DNA from: JAIBCC01 sp963763855
GTDB lineage: Bacteria; Acidobacteriota; Blastocatellia; Pyrinomonadales; Pyrinomonadaceae
NCBI GenBank assembly: GCA_963763855.1
Contig: CAVXPU010000005.1
Coordinates: 1,736,001-1,800,000 of the forward strand
Direction of reading: 5' to 3'
Length of the DNA stretch: 64,000 nucleotides
The notes under the pieces are model-generated. The model worked only from the letters and a program-made list of their open reading frames with translations. It was not told where the DNA came from and ran no database searches. Below are positions 51,684-60,305 of this stretch, one piece after another; position 1 is the stretch's first letter, and each line of letters begins with the position of its first letter. The translations under genes and the position numbers were made by a program.

Positions 51684-52652
51684 TTCCTCTTTCTCAATCT
51701 TTTTTGGAAAGATTAAAGAAGCGATAATTGATATCAAAATCGTTCCCAGAATAAAGCCAAGAGAATATGTGATCGGGAATTTTCCTCCAAAAGCATCGTT
51801 TAACCAAACCATCTTCAAACCAACGAATGTTAAAACAACTGCCAATCCATATTTCAGCAGGTAAAATTTATCGACGGCTCCTGCCAGCATGAAATACATT
51901 GAGCGTAATCCTAAGATAGCAAAGATGTTAGATGTAAAAACGATCATCGGTTCTTTGGTAATTGCGAAGATCGCTGGAACGCTGTCTACCGCGAAAATAA
52001 TGTCAGTTGCCTCCAGGAAAAGTAGTGCAACGAAAAGCGGAGTTGCATGGGTAACGCCGCCAATCTTGGTGAAAAAATTCTTGCCGTCAAGTTCATTTGA
52101 CACAGGCATAAACTTTTTCAGAATCCTTACCAGGAAATTTTTCTCAGGTTCGATTTCAGCGTCCGAACTGAATACCATCTTAATTCCAGTGAGAATCAAG
52201 AATCCGCCAAAAAGGTAAATTACCCAATGAAATTGCATTAAAGCTGAACCCAATGCGATAAAAATTGCACGGAATATCAACGCACCTAAAATGCCGTAGA
52301 ATAATACTCTATGCTGGTATTTTCCGGGAATTGCAAAGTAAGAGAACACCAAAACGAAGATGAAAATATTGTCGATTGAGAGAGAATATTCGATCACAAA
52401 TCCGGTTAGAAACTCCCAAAATACCGTGTTGGCAGTTTCAATTGGAAATCTTGAAGCTGAATAATAATAAAGCCCGAAACTGAAAGCAACAGCGAGAATA
52501 ATGTAAACAACGCTCCAAGTTGTCGCTTCTTTGAAAGAAACAGTGTGTTCTTTGCGGTGAAAAACGCCAAGATCAAGTGCGAGAATTATGCCTACAAAGC
52601 CAAGAAACAATAGATAAAACCACCAATATTCCGCGAAGGGAAATAAACTCAT
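51675..52652 (-). CDS. TerC/Alx-family membrane metal exporter
   Basis: The 325-residue integral membrane protein has about eight or nine helices. It has the conserved acidic pairs of TerC (DLGVFHRKE, SLSIDNIFIFVLVF, and LEATDIIFAVDSVPAIFAI). TerC proteins such as Alx and MeeF/MeeY export manganese or supply it to exported enzymes. A yybP-ykoY riboswitch and an intrinsic terminator in its leader support manganese control. CGAGG 8 bp before the ATG is the ribosome-binding site. Confidence 0.92.
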   Translation of the reverse strand: MSLFPFAEYWWFYLLFLGFVGIILALDLGVFHRKEHTVSFKEATTWSVVYIILAVAFSFGLYYYSASRFPIETANTVFWEFLTGFVIEYSLSIDNIFIFVLVFSYFAIPGKYQHRVLFYGILGALIFRAIFIALGSALMQFHWVIYLFGGFLILTGIKMVFSSDAEIEPEKNFLVRILKKFMPVSNELDGKNFFTKIGGVTHATPLFVALLFLEATDIIFAVDSVPAIFAITKEPMIVFTSNIFAILGLRSMYFMLAGAVDKFYLLKYGLAVVLTFVGLKMVWLNDAFGGKFPITYSLGFILGTILISIIASLIFPKKIEKEELA

Positions 52653-52690
52653 AATAGATACCTCGTCTGTAAATTGTGTTTGTTCGCAAA

Positions 52691-52738
52691 AGAAAAAGAC
52701 CTCGTGCGAACTCAGTTAATAAAGTTCTGCACAAGGTC
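52691..52738 (-). terminator. Intrinsic terminator / expression platform of the manganese riboswitch
   Basis: On the minus strand GACCTTGTGCAGAACT pairs with AGTTCGCACGAGGTC, then TTTTTCTTTT follows. The 5' arm overlaps the closing helix of the yybP-ykoY aptamer, so ligand binding could prevent the hairpin and allow readthrough into the TerC gene. Confidence 0.8.
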
Positions 52739-52826
52739 TTGATATTTTCTTTGCTGAGCCGGGTTGCTTTCACAACCGTATTGACGACACCAACAAACCG
52801 TTTTGGGCTATCTACTCCCCTTGTAT
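52730..52826 (-). ncRNA. yybP-ykoY (manganese) riboswitch aptamer
   Basis: The minus-strand leader of the TerC gene has the family marks in order: AAGGGGAGTA (tip at 52820-52813), GGTGTCGTCAATACGG, TTGTGAAAGCAACCCGGCTC, AGCAAAGAAAAT, and CAAGACCTTG. These are characteristic of yybP-ykoY aptamers, which bind Mn2+ and switch on export genes. It is followed directly by a terminator that shares one helix with the aptamer. Confidence 0.9.
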
Positions 52827-52843
52827 TCAATTGTCAAAAAATA

Positions 52844-52873
52844 AGAATACCAAATACTTGATAATTTTGTCAA
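52844..52873 (-). promoter_or_regulatory. Promoter for the TerC transcript
   Basis: TTGACA (52873-52868) and TATTCT (52849-52844) on the minus strand are 18 bp apart. Transcription would begin about ten bases before the aptamer. Confidence 0.6.
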
Positions 52874-52941
52874 GATTAACGAAAAATAGTTTTTTATGTT
52901 ATACTCCTGACAATAAAAGACAGCTTTAATAAAGTAAATTA

Positions 52942-54603
52942 ATGAATAAAATAGAAATTATACCCCTCGGCGGGATTGGCGAATTTGGAATGAATTGCAT
53001 GGGAATTCGCTATGCCGATGAAATGATTATTGTAGATGCCGGGATGGGATTTCCCGAAGAAACGCCTTACGGAGTGGATATTTCGATACCAAATTTTGAG
53101 TTTTTGGAAGAATATCGCGGCGATATGACGGCTTTGATTCTCACCCATGGACACGAAGATCACATAGGTGCATTGCCGTATTTTTTGCAAAAATTCAACT
53201 TAGCGACTTATGCTTCGCGTTTTACGATGGCATTAGCAGAGCGGAAATTAGATGAACACAAAATGCTCAGTAATGTTTTGCTTCATCGCGTTAAACCGAA
53301 TGATATTGTCGAAATAGGTAATTTTAAGATCGAATTTATCCATGCTTCGCATTCATTGGTCGATTGTTTTTCATTGGCAATAACCACGCCGATTGGGACT
53401 GTAATTCATACCGGAGATTATAAAATTGACGACACACCGGTTATCGGTAAACCATACGATTTAGAAACGCTTAAAAAATACGGCGATGCTGGCGTTTTGG
53501 CACTTTTGGCTGATTCGACTAATGCAACTGTGGAAGGCAGAACGCCTTCTGAGCAAGCGGTAATACCAGCCTTCGAGGACATTTTTGAAACAGCAGAGGG
53601 CAGAATTTTTGTTGCAACGTTTTCATCTTCGATTCATCGCCTCCAAATAATTTTCGACATGGCTGCTGCTTTTGGTCGGAAACTCGCTGTTATCGGGCGG
53701 TCGATGCAAAGAAACGTAGAAATTGCTACGGAATTTGGGTTGTTGCAGATTCCGAAAGATACTTTGGTTGGTTTGGGAGAATCCAGAAGTTTGGATGATA
53801 GAGATATTGTTTATCTTGTCACAGGTTCACAAGGTGAAACCAGAGCGGCTTTATGGAATTTGGCAACCGCAAATTATAAGGGTTTGGAGATTGAAAAAGG
53901 CGATACTGTTGTGCTTTCCGCACGTATTATTCCGGGTAATGAAAAAAATATATCTCGTTTAATTGGAAATCTTTACAAGCGTGGAGCAAATATCATCGAA
54001 GAAAAAAGGCGACTCGTACACGTTTCAGGACACGCTTCGCAGGAAGATATTAGGATAATGACGGAAACTGCCAGAGCAAAATATGTCGTGCCTATCCATG
54101 GTGAATATCGCATGCTTTTCCGGCATAAAGAATTTATTAAGAATCACATCGCCGGATACACCGACGAAAACGTGCTTTTGATCGAAAACGGAGATATTTT
54201 TGAGATTGACGAATTTGGTGCAAGAGTTGTTGCCAAAAACGAACTCCATAAAAGATTTATTGATGAAGAATCGATGGGCGAAATTTTCTATGATGTTGTT
54301 CGTGAACGCAAGAAATTGGCTTATGGCGGAGCAATTTCTCTTGTTATCACGCTTGATAAAGATTCGAAAGAATTGCTCGAACAGCCGCAAATCACTTTCC
54401 AAGGTGTTGCCGGAATTGATCTGACAAATGGAATGATTGAAGATGCAAGACAATCGATAAAACTTGCGATTCAAGCAATGTCTAAAGATGAATTTCGCGA
54501 CAAAAATTGGTTTAAGGAAAATTTACGCATTAATCTTAAAAGATTTTTGCAAAAGGTAACGGGTACGAAACCGGTAATAATTCCGACAATTGTTGAGGTA
54601 TAA
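52942..54603 (+). CDS. rnj: Ribonuclease J
   Basis: The 553-residue protein combines a metallo-beta-lactamase core, with HGHEDH at residues 69-74, and a beta-CASP domain. HASHSLVDC, DSTNATVEGRTPSEQAV, ATFSSSIHRLQ and VHVSGHASQEDI follow the RNase J pattern. It has 5'-exonuclease and endonuclease activity in mRNA decay and rRNA maturation. The C-terminal oligomerisation domain is present. A TATACT at about 52897 is a candidate -10. Divergent from the TerC gene. Confidence 0.95.
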   Translation: MNKIEIIPLGGIGEFGMNCMGIRYADEMIIVDAGMGFPEETPYGVDISIPNFEFLEEYRGDMTALILTHGHEDHIGALPYFLQKFNLATYASRFTMALAERKLDEHKMLSNVLLHRVKPNDIVEIGNFKIEFIHASHSLVDCFSLAITTPIGTVIHTGDYKIDDTPVIGKPYDLETLKKYGDAGVLALLADSTNATVEGRTPSEQAVIPAFEDIFETAEGRIFVATFSSSIHRLQIIFDMAAAFGRKLAVIGRSMQRNVEIATEFGLLQIPKDTLVGLGESRSLDDRDIVYLVTGSQGETRAALWNLATANYKGLEIEKGDTVVLSARIIPGNEKNISRLIGNLYKRGANIIEEKRRLVHVSGHASQEDIRIMTETARAKYVVPIHGEYRMLFRHKEFIKNHIAGYTDENVLLIENGDIFEIDEFGARVVAKNELHKRFIDEESMGEIFYDVVRERKKLAYGGAISLVITLDKDSKELLEQPQITFQGVAGIDLTNGMIEDARQSIKLAIQAMSKDEFRDKNWFKENLRINLKRFLQKVTGTKPVIIPTIVEV

Positions 54604-54612
54604 ATCGGTTTT

Positions 54613-55608
54613 ATGAAGATTTGTCAGATTTGCCGGCTTCGCTATCAAGACGATCAATCGTTCTGTTTTAATGACGGTTCGGTGCTTGTAAATCTTGAAA
54701 ATGAACTGAGCGAAGCCACTCTAAACATACCACCTGATAAAATTCCATATCTCCCCATTGAGCAAAATAATCTGGCAACAGCTATGCAAAATGGCGTGAC
54801 GAACCCAAATAGTCCGCCTAATGTTAGAAAACCGAAGAGCCTTGTTTTACTTGGAGTTATAGCAGCGTTGATCTTGTTACCAATAGTCGCAATTGGCTTT
54901 GGAATAATATACCTTGGTATTAAAGGCAGCCGGCAGACTAATATTGAAAGCGTAACTCCAACACCAATCTCAAAAACTCCAACACCGGTTCGTAAAGCAA
55001 AACCGGAAGCGAATTTGCAGGTTGAAATTCAGGATAAGGTAAAGGGAAGTTTTGGCAGAAAATATCTACGCTGTATGGTCACAAATATTGGCGAGGGAGT
55101 AGTCGAGAATCCTAGAATTTCATTACTTTTATACAAAAACGACATCAAGATTGGTAACGTTTACGGAGATTCAAAACTGGATTTTTTGAAGCCAAATCAA
55201 ACAATTCCTGTTTGGGTTGACATCTCTAATTCCGAATATACGTCTGCACAATTTGATAAATCTCCATTCGCTAAAGTTTCGGAAAAAGACGAAAAGTCCT
55301 TGTATCCAACACTTATCTATACCGATACCAAGCTTACGAGCCAAACTCTAACTTCTTCATATAATTTCAGAAACTACCCGGAAGTCTTCTATAAAGTGAA
55401 AGGAATTGTGACAAATACTGATTATGACAAAGTCAGCCCGAAAATCTACGTTTTCTTCTACGATGAAAACAAACAAATCGTTGGCATAGATTCGACCTAT
55501 CCGCCTGAATTAAAACGTGGTGAAAAGGCAGAATTTGAGGTAGAAGTTGGCGAAACTTCGATTTTTGGCAAGCCAAAGGAATTCGAAATATTTGCCGTCA
55601 CAAAATAA
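54613..55608 (+). CDS. Membrane protein with zinc-ribbon-like N-terminus and FxLYD-like domain
   Basis: The 331-residue protein starts MKICQICRLRYQDDQSFCFN, a short ribbon with Cys in CxxC and FC positions. A membrane segment follows at about 77-104 (SLVLLGVIAALILLPIVAI). A proline-threonine linker leads to a beta-rich extracytoplasmic domain like FxLYD (LRCMVTNIGEGVVENPRISL). Such 'zinc ribbon + helix + beta domain' proteins are common in Acidobacteriota, with unknown function. It starts 9 bp after rnj. Confidence 0.65.
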   Translation: MKICQICRLRYQDDQSFCFNDGSVLVNLENELSEATLNIPPDKIPYLPIEQNNLATAMQNGVTNPNSPPNVRKPKSLVLLGVIAALILLPIVAIGFGIIYLGIKGSRQTNIESVTPTPISKTPTPVRKAKPEANLQVEIQDKVKGSFGRKYLRCMVTNIGEGVVENPRISLLLYKNDIKIGNVYGDSKLDFLKPNQTIPVWVDISNSEYTSAQFDKSPFAKVSEKDEKSLYPTLIYTDTKLTSQTLTSSYNFRNYPEVFYKVKGIVTNTDYDKVSPKIYVFFYDENKQIVGIDSTYPPELKRGEKAEFEVEVGETSIFGKPKEFEIFAVTK

Positions 55609-55657
55609 TAATATTCAAATTTTGATATTTACCGTTCGTTTGAAATAATGCTTATTT

Positions 55658-57145
55658 ATGCAAGTTAAAACCCAGAAAGAAGACTTTCAAGACTACTTAA
55701 TTGATGCCAGCAATCTGCAAGGCGGACACGCTGAGAAGTTTTTCGTACCTGAAAACGCCAACGAAATTTCAGAAATACTGAAGGAAGCGAATAAAAGTAA
55801 AACTCCCGTATCGATTGCCGGGGCAAGAACGGGTTTGGTTGGCGGTTGCATACCATTTGGCGGTTATCTTATTTCGCTTGATAAATTCAATCAAATCAAA
55901 GAGATAGGCAATGATTTTGCGATTGTTCAGGCAGGAGTTGTTTTGGCAGAATTTCAAAAACAAACTGAAGCAAAAGGACTGTTTTACCCGCCTGATCCAA
56001 CTGAATGGAGCTGCCAACTTGGCGGAACAGTTGCGACAAATGCCAGCGGTTCACGCAGTTTTAAGTATGGTTCGACTCGGAATTTTGTTGAAAAAATTGA
56101 GGTTGTATTGCCAACAGGTGAAATTTTGAATCTCAAACGCGGACAAGTTTTTTCGGATAATGAAGGAATTATTACTATCCCACTTTCAAATGGCAAGGTT
56201 ATCACGGCGAAAATTCCGACATACTCACAGCCCGATGTACGCAAAAATACAAGCGGCTATTTTTCTGCTGAAAAAGTTGATGCGATTGACTTATTTATCG
56301 GAAGTGAAGGCACGCTTGGAGTTATCACAGAAATTGAATTCAAACTTTTGCAAAAACCAAAAGGCTTTTTGAGCGGAATAATATTTTTCAAAGACCAAGA
56401 CAATCTACTAAATTTCGTCAACGAAGCGAGAGAAAAATCATTCGCAAATCGCAAATCGCAAATTGAAAATCAACTTGATGCAACTTTGTTAGAATATTTT
56501 GATGATGAAGCATTGAAATTTATCAAAGAAAAGTTTCCTGAAACACCGGAAAATATGATTGGTGCTGTTTATTTTGAGCAAGAAACTAACGAGGAAACCG
56601 AAGATGAACTTTTTACAGCGTGGAATGAACTTTTAGAAAAACACAATGCTGAGATTGACGTCTCCTGGTTCACGACAACTGATGAAGATCGTCAAAAAAT
56701 GCGAGATTTCAGGCACGCTTTACCTGTTTCGGTCAACGAATTTATTGTTCATCACAAACAACGTAAAATTTCGACTGATATTGCTGTTCCCGACGAAAAT
56801 TTTGCTTCGATGCTAAGATTTTACAAAAAATCACTCAAAGATTGGGACTTAAATTATGTAATTTTTGGTCACATCGGCGATAATCATTTGCACGTCAATA
56901 TTTTGCCAAAAAATGACAAAGACGCGATTAAAGCCAAGCAATTATATGGTCGATTCATTGCTCAGGGAATAATGCTCGGTGGTACAATTTCAGCTGAACA
57001 CGGGATTGGAAAGGTTAAAAGCAAATATCTTTATGTGATGTATGGCGAAAGATATTTAAACGAAATGGCGGAGTTAAAAAAGGCATTTGATCCGCAAGGT
57101 ATTTTGGGAAGAAATAATATTTTTGACGCAAAATTCTTAAATTAG
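55658..57145 (+). CDS. FAD-binding oxidase (GlcD/D-lactate dehydrogenase type)
   Basis: The 495-residue VAO-type flavoenzyme has the FAD-binding region IAGARTGLVGGCIPFGG and GGTVATNASGSRSFKYGSTR. A FAD-linked oxidase C-terminal domain has FGHIGDNHLHVNILPKND and AEHGIGKVKSKYL. It would oxidise a D-2-hydroxyacid such as D-lactate or glycolate. The usual iron-sulfur partners (GlcF) are not adjacent. Start at ATG 55658, about 50 bp after the previous gene. Confidence 0.88.
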   Translation: MQVKTQKEDFQDYLIDASNLQGGHAEKFFVPENANEISEILKEANKSKTPVSIAGARTGLVGGCIPFGGYLISLDKFNQIKEIGNDFAIVQAGVVLAEFQKQTEAKGLFYPPDPTEWSCQLGGTVATNASGSRSFKYGSTRNFVEKIEVVLPTGEILNLKRGQVFSDNEGIITIPLSNGKVITAKIPTYSQPDVRKNTSGYFSAEKVDAIDLFIGSEGTLGVITEIEFKLLQKPKGFLSGIIFFKDQDNLLNFVNEAREKSFANRKSQIENQLDATLLEYFDDEALKFIKEKFPETPENMIGAVYFEQETNEETEDELFTAWNELLEKHNAEIDVSWFTTTDEDRQKMRDFRHALPVSVNEFIVHHKQRKISTDIAVPDENFASMLRFYKKSLKDWDLNYVIFGHIGDNHLHVNILPKNDKDAIKAKQLYGRFIAQGIMLGGTISAEHGIGKVKSKYLYVMYGERYLNEMAELKKAFDPQGILGRNNIFDAKFLN

Positions 57146-57185
57146 ACCGTCTTAGGAAAGATTGCTGAATTCAGCACATAAAATT

Positions 57186-57614
57186 ATGAAAAATAAATTT
57201 AATTTGGTAATGGTTTTAGCGGTAATGATTTTTGTTATCGGTTGCAGTTGCGGTAATTTGGGCAATATGTTTCAAGACGAAAAGCCGACCACACAAAAGC
57301 AAACTGATAAAACGACCAGCGATAATCGGACTATTACAGATAAAGTGACTGACAAAGTAACGGATGTTGCAACGGAAGGCGAAAAAATTGGTATTCCTGA
57401 ATGCGATGAAATGATGGATTATTTCCGTAATAAGATTGACAGCGAAGAGACTGATTTTTTTACCAAAGCTATTCTAAAAACTATGGAAGCGAAATTTCGC
57501 GAAGGAATCAAGCAGAGTGTGGGTGAAGGGAAATCAGATAAAGCTGAGACTGCCAAATGGTGCAAAGAATTTAAGAAGAATTTAGACCAAGAGGAAGCAA
57601 AAACGAAAAAGTAA
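57186..57614 (+). CDS. Predicted lipoprotein (142 aa)
   Basis: The protein has a lipoprotein signal peptide: Lys-rich start, hydrophobic core, lipobox VIGC with acylated Cys. The mature part is Lys/Thr-rich and then helical, with CDEMMDYFRNKI. It may be anchored to the inner face of the outer membrane. An earlier ATG at 57162 extends the frame by eight codons without a signal-peptide look; 57186 is preferred. A strong terminator follows. Function unknown. Confidence 0.7.
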   Translation: MKNKFNLVMVLAVMIFVIGCSCGNLGNMFQDEKPTTQKQTDKTTSDNRTITDKVTDKVTDVATEGEKIGIPECDEMMDYFRNKIDSEETDFFTKAILKTMEAKFREGIKQSVGEGKSDKAETAKWCKEFKKNLDQEEAKTKK

Positions 57615-57633
57615 ACTTGTATTGATTTTGTTC

Positions 57634-57664
57634 AAAAAAGACGTGAAAATCTCGCGTCTTTTTT
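57634..57664. terminator. Intrinsic terminator after the lipoprotein gene
   Basis: AAAAAAGACG (57634-57643) pairs with CGTCTTTTTT (57655-57664) around an 11-nt loop. The U tract is part of the stem end. Confidence 0.85.
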
Positions 57665-57737
57665 CTTTGCTCAATTTACGACAAGCAGTTAAAATCTCTA
57701 AAGTTATCTATTTCAAACAAAAGGAACAATTTACAAA

Positions 57738-58439
57738 ATGATTCGAGCAATTTTGATGGATTTTAATGGCGTTATTATCAACGACGAGCATATTCAGATG
57801 AAACTTTATCAGGAAATTTTCAAGGAAGAGGGCTTTGAGATGTCGGAAGAGGAATATTTTGCCTGCACCGGAATGGACGACGAAACATTTATAAAACATC
57901 ACTTTAACAGAATCAACAAAGTGTTATCGGCAGAAAAAATTGTCGAGGTGAGAACAAAAAAAGCCGACGCTTGGCGAAAGGTAATCGATAAAGACATGCC
58001 GCTTTGCGATGGCGTAGAAAATTTCATACGAAAGTGCAGCGGACGCTTTGCGATGGGAGTTGTGAGCATGGCGAATCGCGAAGATATTGAGTATGTTTTG
58101 AATAAAATTGGCGTTCGCAGATTTTTCACAAAAATAATTGATGCAGAGGACGTTACGGTATGTAAACCGAATCCGCAAGCCTATCTTGAATGCTTCAAGT
58201 ATCTTGATCGCAGACGAATTGCCGATGGTCATTATCCACTCAATCATGGCGAATGTCTGGTAATCGAAGATGCACCACAGGGAATTCAAGGCGGCAAAAA
58301 CGCAGGCATGAAAACACTAGGAGTAACCAATACTTTCGAAGCCGAAATTTTGCGAAAAGCCGGAGCAGATTCCGTGACAAAAAGTCTGGTAGATTGGATG
58401 CCGGATTCAATCGTTCAAGTTTTTTGCAAAACAGCTTAA
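57738..58439 (+). CDS. HAD-superfamily hydrolase (beta-phosphoglucomutase-like)
   Basis: The 233-residue HAD subfamily IA enzyme has MDFNGVIINDEHI at motif I. The second catalytic position, normally Asp in DxD, is Asn, which is seen in one HAD subfamily. Motif II lies near VVSMANRE, motif III/IV in KPNPQAYLECFKYL and ECLVIEDAPQGIQGG. The cap domain is helical. The substrate is unknown. It is followed 6 bp later by the ferredoxin gene. Confidence 0.82.
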   Translation: MIRAILMDFNGVIINDEHIQMKLYQEIFKEEGFEMSEEEYFACTGMDDETFIKHHFNRINKVLSAEKIVEVRTKKADAWRKVIDKDMPLCDGVENFIRKCSGRFAMGVVSMANREDIEYVLNKIGVRRFFTKIIDAEDVTVCKPNPQAYLECFKYLDRRRIADGHYPLNHGECLVIEDAPQGIQGGKNAGMKTLGVTNTFEAEILRKAGADSVTKSLVDWMPDSIVQVFCKTA

Positions 58440-58445
58440 ATCCCT

Positions 58446-58841
58446 ATGGCAAAAGATTTTATAGAAGACAAACAAGAACTCAGCAGACTTGCTCCTGTTG
58501 CCGCCGCACCTCTTAAAAGACAGGTTTTTGTGTGCAATGGAAAATCGTGTTCCGCGGTTGGAAGTGCTGACGTAAAAGCCGCTTTTGAGACACAACTTGA
58601 GGCGAAAAATTTGCGATACGGTAAGGCTTCAAAGGGCAGAAATCCTGTAGGTTCTGTTGTTTTGACAGATTGCAGTTCGGTAGGATTTTGCTCAATTGGG
58701 GCAGCAGTTTTAGTTTACCCGGAAGGCGTTTGGTATGCTCAGGTAAAAAAAGAAGATGTTGCCGAAATTATCGAGAAACATCTTGAAAAAGGAGAGATCA
58801 TCGAACGATTGGCTCTGGTAAATATTGTTGCTGAAAGCTAA
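58446..58841 (+). CDS. Thioredoxin-like [2Fe-2S] ferredoxin
   Basis: The 131-residue protein has four cysteines in the pattern of thioredoxin-like [2Fe-2S] ferredoxins: Cys30 and Cys35 (VFVCNGKSC), Cys76 and Cys82 (LTDCSSVGFC). AVLVYPEGVWY follows. It is a small cytosolic electron carrier. Partner unknown. Its stop is 13 bp from the convergent pilR-type gene. Confidence 0.88.
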   Translation: MAKDFIEDKQELSRLAPVAAAPLKRQVFVCNGKSCSAVGSADVKAAFETQLEAKNLRYGKASKGRNPVGSVVLTDCSSVGFCSIGAAVLVYPEGVWYAQVKKEDVAEIIEKHLEKGEIIERLALVNIVAES

Positions 58842-58854
58842 ATTGGGTCAGTGG

Positions 58855-60240
58855 TTACATCTCCTTATTATGACTCGAACCGTTTGAATGGAGGTTGTGT
58901 TTATTCAGCAGATGACGAAAAGCGTGAACAGGAATTTGCAGTATTTCGGCAGCCCGGGTTTGATTGTTCATCATTCTTTGCATTGCTTCCTCAACCATAT
59001 TTTTTTCCAGATTATTAATAAATGATGGTAAATGAAGCCCGGCTTTTGGCAATAAGAAACTGCCATTTGATTCTTTCTGATTTTCTTCGATGCAATATTC
59101 GGCGAGAACTTCTTCGCCATCGCCTGTCAGAGCGACCGCCCGTTCAATCGTGTGTTCGAGTTCGCGAACATTTCCTTCCCAGTTACGGTTATGCAGAATA
59201 TTCATGGCTTGTTCCGACATGTTAATTTTCTTGCCGGATTTTGAACAGAATTTTGTGATGAAATGATTTACCAGATCAGGAATATCGTCACGACGTTCTC
59301 TTAGCGGCGGAATGTGCAGAGGAATTACAGAAAGTCGATAAAAAAGATCTTGACGAAACGTGCCTTCATCTACCATTTGTTTGATATTTCTATTAGTTGC
59401 AACAATTACGCGGGTATCAATCGAAATCTCATTCGTGGCTCCAATTGGTCGAATACGCTGTTCTTGTAAAACCCGGAGCATTTTCACCTGCATAACCGGC
59501 GACATTTCGCCTATTTCATCTAAAAAAATACTACCTCGATTTGCTGATTCAAAAAGCCCTGTTCGATTTTGATTAGCCCCTGTAAAAGTACCTTTCATAA
59601 AGCCAAAAAGTTCGGCTTCGAGTAAATTTTCAGGCATCGCACCGCAATTAATCGCGACAAACGGTTTATCTTTTCGATTGGAAATATCATGAATTGCTCT
59701 CGCGAAAAGCTCTTTTCCGGTACCTGATTCTCCGGTAATTAAAATCGTGGAATCTTCTCTTGCCACTTTCCGCATCATCTGAAAAAGCGACTGCATTTTC
59801 GCAGAATTTCCAACAATATTTCCTATCGATCCATGATCGCTCTGAGCCTGCCTGAAAGCGGTATTTTCCTTAATGATTGCTTGTTTTTCGAGCGTTCTTT
59901 TAACAATTACTTTAAGTTCTTCGTTATGAAAAGGCTTTTGTACGAAGTCGTCAGCACCAAGTTTGAAAGCTTCACGGGCAGTTTCGATAGTGCCAAAAGC
60001 TGTCATCAAAATAATGCCAATATCGGGTGAAATTTCATGAACAGCACGGAGCAACTGGATTCCATTCATGTCAGGCATCCTGACATCTGAAATCACGAGA
60101 TTACATTTATTGGTTTGGAGGTAATCGAGAGCCTGCTGACCGCTTTTTACGGAATCAACGGAATAGCCTTCAGCCTCGAAAATTAAGGTTAAAACCTTTC
60201 GATAACTTTCTTCATCGTCAACAATCAAAATATCAGACAT
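58855..60240 (-). CDS. Sigma-54-dependent response regulator, PilR/NtrC-type
   Basis: The 461-residue protein has a receiver domain with phospho-acceptor Asp52 (VISDVRMPD), then a AAA+ domain with Walker A GESGTGKE (170-177). A Fis-type helix-turn-helix follows (TRAAEILQIPVHAFRHLL). The sigma-54-contacting GAFTGA loop reads GTFTGA (217-222), a known but less common variant. It lies 66 bp downstream of the histidine kinase on the same strand. PilT lies divergently upstream of the pair, which suggests pilus control. A TTG extends the frame to 60261; ATG 60240 is preferred. Confidence 0.92.
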   Translation of the reverse strand: MSDILIVDDEESYRKVLTLIFEAEGYSVDSVKSGQQALDYLQTNKCNLVISDVRMPDMNGIQLLRAVHEISPDIGIILMTAFGTIETAREAFKLGADDFVQKPFHNEELKVIVKRTLEKQAIIKENTAFRQAQSDHGSIGNIVGNSAKMQSLFQMMRKVAREDSTILITGESGTGKELFARAIHDISNRKDKPFVAINCGAMPENLLEAELFGFMKGTFTGANQNRTGLFESANRGSIFLDEIGEMSPVMQVKMLRVLQEQRIRPIGATNEISIDTRVIVATNRNIKQMVDEGTFRQDLFYRLSVIPLHIPPLRERRDDIPDLVNHFITKFCSKSGKKINMSEQAMNILHNRNWEGNVRELEHTIERAVALTGDGEEVLAEYCIEENQKESNGSFLLPKAGLHLPSFINNLEKNMVEEAMQRMMNNQTRAAEILQIPVHAFRHLLNKHNLHSNGSSHNKEM

Positions 60241-60305
60241 GCCTTTCGGGTTCTCCTGCAAACGCCTTCGGGGGCGACACGCTAAAGTAATGTAAATAGC
60301 TGCAA

